Positions 36,523 through 39,559 of a stretch of DNA of 39,559 bases are shown here, in pieces. How positions within the stretch are numbered: position 1 is the first letter of the stretch; each line of letters begins with the position of its first letter. The notes beneath the pieces were generated by a model. The model was not told the origin of the DNA, searched no databases, and worked only from the letters and a program-made list of their open reading frames with translations. The position numbers and the translations under genes are program-made. Source of the stretch: an uncultured Saprospiraceae bacterium (GTDB lineage: Bacteria > Bacteroidota > Bacteroidia > Chitinophagales > Saprospiraceae); assembly GCA_937959275.1 (NCBI GenBank), contig CALGLU010000116.1, positions 1-39,559 on the forward strand. Reading direction: 5' to 3'.

Positions 36523-38136
36523 ATGAAAACGAAAATGGTCATTTGGGGCTCAACCGAAAAAGATGAAAAAGTTCTTTTAGCTCTTGAGCTTCTACATGAA
36601 GAAAACAAAGTAAAGATTTACTCATTTCCAGCAGCTTCTGTCACAGAGGTTTTTTATAACCAAATGATGAACCTTTGGCGAAATGGAGGTCCTGTCACAT
36701 TTCCAGCCGAGCATCAGGAGATTATCAGAGAATTGTCAATGACTGATGATTTATTACCTGAGACTATACTGGTGGAAAGAACGGATCTGATCAATCGCGC
36801 AAAGACAGAGTGGCACTTTGTCGTACTTTCTTCCAAATTAAGAGAATCCTATAACAGTGAGATACAGGACTTCAAAGATAAGATAAGTGCACTTTCCAAT
36901 TTTGATGAAAATATGTGGGAAGACCTTAAGGTCTTTTGGAATAAAGTACAAAATCAAGTACGTGAGAAAAATCTATTCCGTGAACACGCTGATCAGCTAA
37001 GAGATAATACTAACGAACTCTTTACAAAACTGAAAGCGCTCAAAAAATCTCTAAATGCGGAGTTTGCGAAAGTCTCCAAAGAGCAGACTGATACATTTAT
37101 GACTGCTTTAAAATCTGTAGAGCAAAAAGTAAATGATGGTCTTGGTTTACATCCCTTATTTAATGAGTTAAAAGAGCTCCAAAACAAGTTTAACAATACT
37201 GAATTCACTCGGTCTGATCGCTCAGCAGTCTGGAAAAAACTAGATGCAACATTCAAACTAGTAAAAGAGAAAAAATTTGGTCCATCTGGAAAAGATAATA
37301 ACTCTTCAGATCGGGTTAATAGAAGGTATAATGGCTTGATGTCAGCGATTAAGAAAATGGAAAGTTCTATTTACAGAGACAAAAAAGATATAGAATTTCA
37401 AAATAACAGAATACAAACGACAGAAGGGCAATTAGAAATGCAAATCAGACAAGCAAAGTTAGCCATGATCCAGCAACGAATCGGATCTAAGGAAGAAAAG
37501 CTAGCTGAAATGATGCGCACAAAAGAGTCCATAGAAAAAAAGCTAGAGCAGGAAAAAAAGAAGCAGCAAAAGCGCGATGAGCAGGAAAAAGCAAAGAATG
37601 AAAAAGAAGCTGCAAAAGCTGCTGCAATGCCAGCGCCAACGGATACTAAACAACCAGACGCTTCACCAGGAATTGTAAAAAATGTCACGACTGCACCAGC
37701 CCCTATTGCTCAGGAAGGTAAACAAGAAGACGCTGCAACTGTAGAAAAAGAGAGTGGCCCTACAAAACCTACTGCTGAAGCAGAGGCAATCAAAAAAGAT
37801 AGCACTTCTCAAGAAGCAAAGCAAACAGATACCCCAGCCGTAGAAAAAGAAACATCTACAAACCCTACGCCAGCAGAAGATACTATCAAAAAAGAAACAC
37901 CAGTTGAAGAAACACCAGTTGAAGAAAAAGCTGATGAGGAGAAAAAGCCCGATCAGTCAAGCATTAAAGAAGAAGTCGCTGGTGTAGTAGTGGCAGCCGG
38001 AGCTATGGTAGCAACCATTAGCGATACTGTAGAGGATTCTATAGAAGATGTATTTGATACCGTTAAGGCCGCGGCATCTGTATTAGTAGACAAAGTTGAA
38101 GATCTGATAGAGCAGCATACTTCTGAAGAGGAATAA
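36523..38136 (+). CDS. Long coiled-coil protein with acidic repeat tail (unknown function)
   Basis: A 537-residue cytoplasmic protein with no signal peptide. Residues 1-110 form a globular start (KTKMVIWGSTEKDEKVLLAL, WHFVVLSSKLRESY). Residues 110-260 are helical, with DUF349-like segments (LREHADQLRDNTNELF-like, FTRSDRSAVWKKLDATFKLV). Residues 270-365 are a strong coiled coil rich in E/K/Q. Residues 365-475 are low-complexity Pro/Glu/Lys with imperfect repeats (ETPVEETPVEE). The last 55 residues form an amphipathic, partly hydrophobic helix (GVVVAAGAMVATISDTVEDS). I do not recognise a named family, although similar proteins seem to occur in Saprospiria. It could be a structural or nucleoid/cytoskeletal-type protein; this is speculation. 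Confidence 0.8.
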   Translation: MKTKMVIWGSTEKDEKVLLALELLHEENKVKIYSFPAASVTEVFYNQMMNLWRNGGPVTFPAEHQEIIRELSMTDDLLPETILVERTDLINRAKTEWHFVVLSSKLRESYNSEIQDFKDKISALSNFDENMWEDLKVFWNKVQNQVREKNLFREHADQLRDNTNELFTKLKALKKSLNAEFAKVSKEQTDTFMTALKSVEQKVNDGLGLHPLFNELKELQNKFNNTEFTRSDRSAVWKKLDATFKLVKEKKFGPSGKDNNSSDRVNRRYNGLMSAIKKMESSIYRDKKDIEFQNNRIQTTEGQLEMQIRQAKLAMIQQRIGSKEEKLAEMMRTKESIEKKLEQEKKKQQKRDEQEKAKNEKEAAKAAAMPAPTDTKQPDASPGIVKNVTTAPAPIAQEGKQEDAATVEKESGPTKPTAEAEAIKKDSTSQEAKQTDTPAVEKETSTNPTPAEDTIKKETPVEETPVEEKADEEKKPDQSSIKEEVAGVVVAAGAMVATISDTVEDSIEDVFDTVKAAASVLVDKVEDLIEQHTSEEE

Positions 38137-38157
38137 ATATTATTTCAAGAGGACTTG

Positions 38158-38370
38158 GAATGACATAAGCTTTTTTAGACAATACACTGCCAGTTGTAAC
38201 GTCATCCTGAACTCGATTCAGGATCTCATCATGGTAAGCAGCTTACTATTTTTTATCGTGCCCAAATTACTGATCTACTAGGGCTCTTCACAAAATCAGA
38301 TTCTGAATCGAACCTGTCTACCAGTCAGGCAGGTTAAGAATGACGCACGCTTTTTTAAATTACAACTGGA
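38158..38370. repeat. Intergenic palindromic repeat cluster
   Basis: The 300-bp gap 38137-38438 is built of repeats. Direct repeats GAATGAC...GCTTTTTTA start at 38158 and 38338. Between them are three inverted repeats: ATCCTGAA-CTCGA-TTCAGGAT (38204-38224), GATTC-T-GAATC (38299-38309) and AACCTG...CAGGTT (38311-38335). The CATCCTGAACTCGATTCAGG and CAGGCAGGTT strings are of a kind that recurs between genes in many Bacteroidota. I see no gene here. Confidence 0.72.
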
Positions 38371-38438
38371 TGACAGTACAACTGAAATTGTGATGTCCTA
38401 AGAAAAGAGCTCAACTCTGATTTGCATATACCCCATCC

Positions 38439-38906
38439 TTAGACTCCATCTCGGTTTCGTACTCTCCAAATAGATAGTATCATTCTAAATGCTAATAGCA
38501 CGGTAGCGACTACACTCCCTGCCCCAAAAAAGAGCATTTGATTTCTGATATAAGCGATTGTTCCAACTTGCTTAGGACCTTCCATCGTTTTGACGAATTC
38601 CTGAATACCAATGGTATCACTATAGGCTTGAAAGGCACTAAAGGAATCAGTCAAGAAAACAGCCAACGGGATTGTCATAAAAATATAGACCACTTTAATT
38701 GGTGTAAAGTGAGATAAGGGAGAATATTTAAGAAAGAAGATGTAGCGTGTGAATGTAATAAACAAAAAGATAAAGAGAAAGTTACTGAGGTAGAAGTTAT
38801 AGTTATCAGAGGATAAGTAGATAGGAAATAGAAATAGAATAGCTATAAGAGCAGCACCAATAATGGTTAAGATTTCGAAGCTTAGTTTATACTTACTGGT
38901 GGACAT
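38439..38906 (-). CDS. Small integral membrane protein, unknown function
   Basis: A 155-residue protein with four predicted membrane helices (about 10-30, 38-57, 70-88 and 120-142: ILTIIGAALIAILFLFPIYL, FYLSNFLFIFLFITF, VVYIFMTIPLAVFLT, FFGAGSVVATVLLAFRMIL). The C-terminus is basic (RVRNRDG). No family is recognised. It lies on the same strand as the rRNA operon, whose terminator ends about 38 bp before its ATG, so it probably has its own promoter or depends on read-through. Confidence 0.75.
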   Translation of the reverse strand: MSTSKYKLSFEILTIIGAALIAILFLFPIYLSSDNYNFYLSNFLFIFLFITFTRYIFFLKYSPLSHFTPIKVVYIFMTIPLAVFLTDSFSAFQAYSDTIGIQEFVKTMEGPKQVGTIAYIRNQMLFFGAGSVVATVLLAFRMILSIWRVRNRDGV

Positions 38907-38943
38907 GTTAAATAATCAAGAGTGAATTCGTTGGCCATTAAAC

Positions 38944-38982
38944 AAAAAAAAGTCTAAAGAGTTAAACTCAATAGACTTTTTT
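38944..38982 (-). terminator. Terminator of the rRNA operon
   Basis: On the minus strand an 11-bp perfect stem (AAAAAAGTCTA with TAGACTTTTTT, 38972-38982 and 38946-38956) has an inner GAGT/ACTC pairing and ends in T residues. It lies ten bases past the 5S rRNA 3' end. Confidence 0.88.
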
Positions 38983-38991
38983 AAAAATAAA

Positions 38992-39097
<106 letters not shown>

Positions 39098-39208
39098 AAA
39101 TCTTTTTCTCGACTTAACGAGATATTTCTTTAGTTGTTTCTTGCGAAAAAGAAAAAAATTGACAGATTGAATGCAAAGTAAATTTTGTAATTAAGTAAAA
39201 AAGATAAA

Positions 39209-39559
<351 letters not shown>

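Overview
The window looks like a chromosomal segment of a marine or aquatic Bacteroidota. A Saprospiria-like lineage is my guess from protein flavour only. The evidence is a SusC/SusD pair, several type IX secretion (T9SS) C-terminal sorting domains, an ECF sigma/FecR/TonB-receptor triad, two formylglycine sulfatases, AT-rich intergenic DNA without clear Shine-Dalgarno sites, and bacteroidetal 5S/23S rRNA.

Left end (1-1224, minus): a small ArsR regulator / AHSA1 (SRPBCC) / DUF1059 operon closes with an intrinsic terminator. A group IIC intron is inserted directly after that terminator and runs off the left edge. The AHSA1 gene has no canonical start codon for its full domain. A lone sulfatase (1703-3151) and a secreted rhodanese with a T9SS tail (3290-3988) follow.

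4056-14631: two divergent blocks. Leftward lies a tight five-gene operon: DUF1800, DUF1501, discoidin+T9SS, LVIVD-repeat lipoprotein, outer-membrane-barrel-like protein. Rightward lies an ECF sigma factor, a FecR anti-sigma factor and a TonB receptor with an STN signalling domain. The 560-bp gap between them carries a REP-like palindromic repeat that recurs at 31.8 kb.

14635-18447: housekeeping-like genes (M20 peptidase with the relic tail of a lost paralogue beside it, pcm, phosphoglucomutase).

18634-29827: a polysaccharide-utilisation-type region. A Crp/Fnr regulator is followed by an inverted repeat (GTTGAAC-TT-GTTCAAC), then SusC and SusD, a strong terminator, and a convergent sulfatase plus a broken GH117 (anhydro-galactosidase family) gene. 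Beyond it, the Crp 3' end and the same inverted repeat occur again as a diverged duplicate, now in front of an unusual secreted fusion protein (HbpS/GlcG domain + seven-bladed propeller + Dabb domain) and an SDR oxidoreductase. I infer a partly decayed sulfated-galactan locus and a second transcription unit that acquired its control region by duplication. This fusion/SDR unit and the DUF1800/DUF1501 operon are the best candidates for undescribed systems.

30113-38906: acyl-CoA ligase, DHFR-like reductase, a lamin-tail T9SS type B protein coupled to a membrane-anchored EEP-family protein, aspartate-semialdehyde dehydrogenase, a long coiled-coil protein, and a four-helix membrane protein. The right end is the 3' part of an rRNA operon on the minus strand (23S partial, 5S, terminator).
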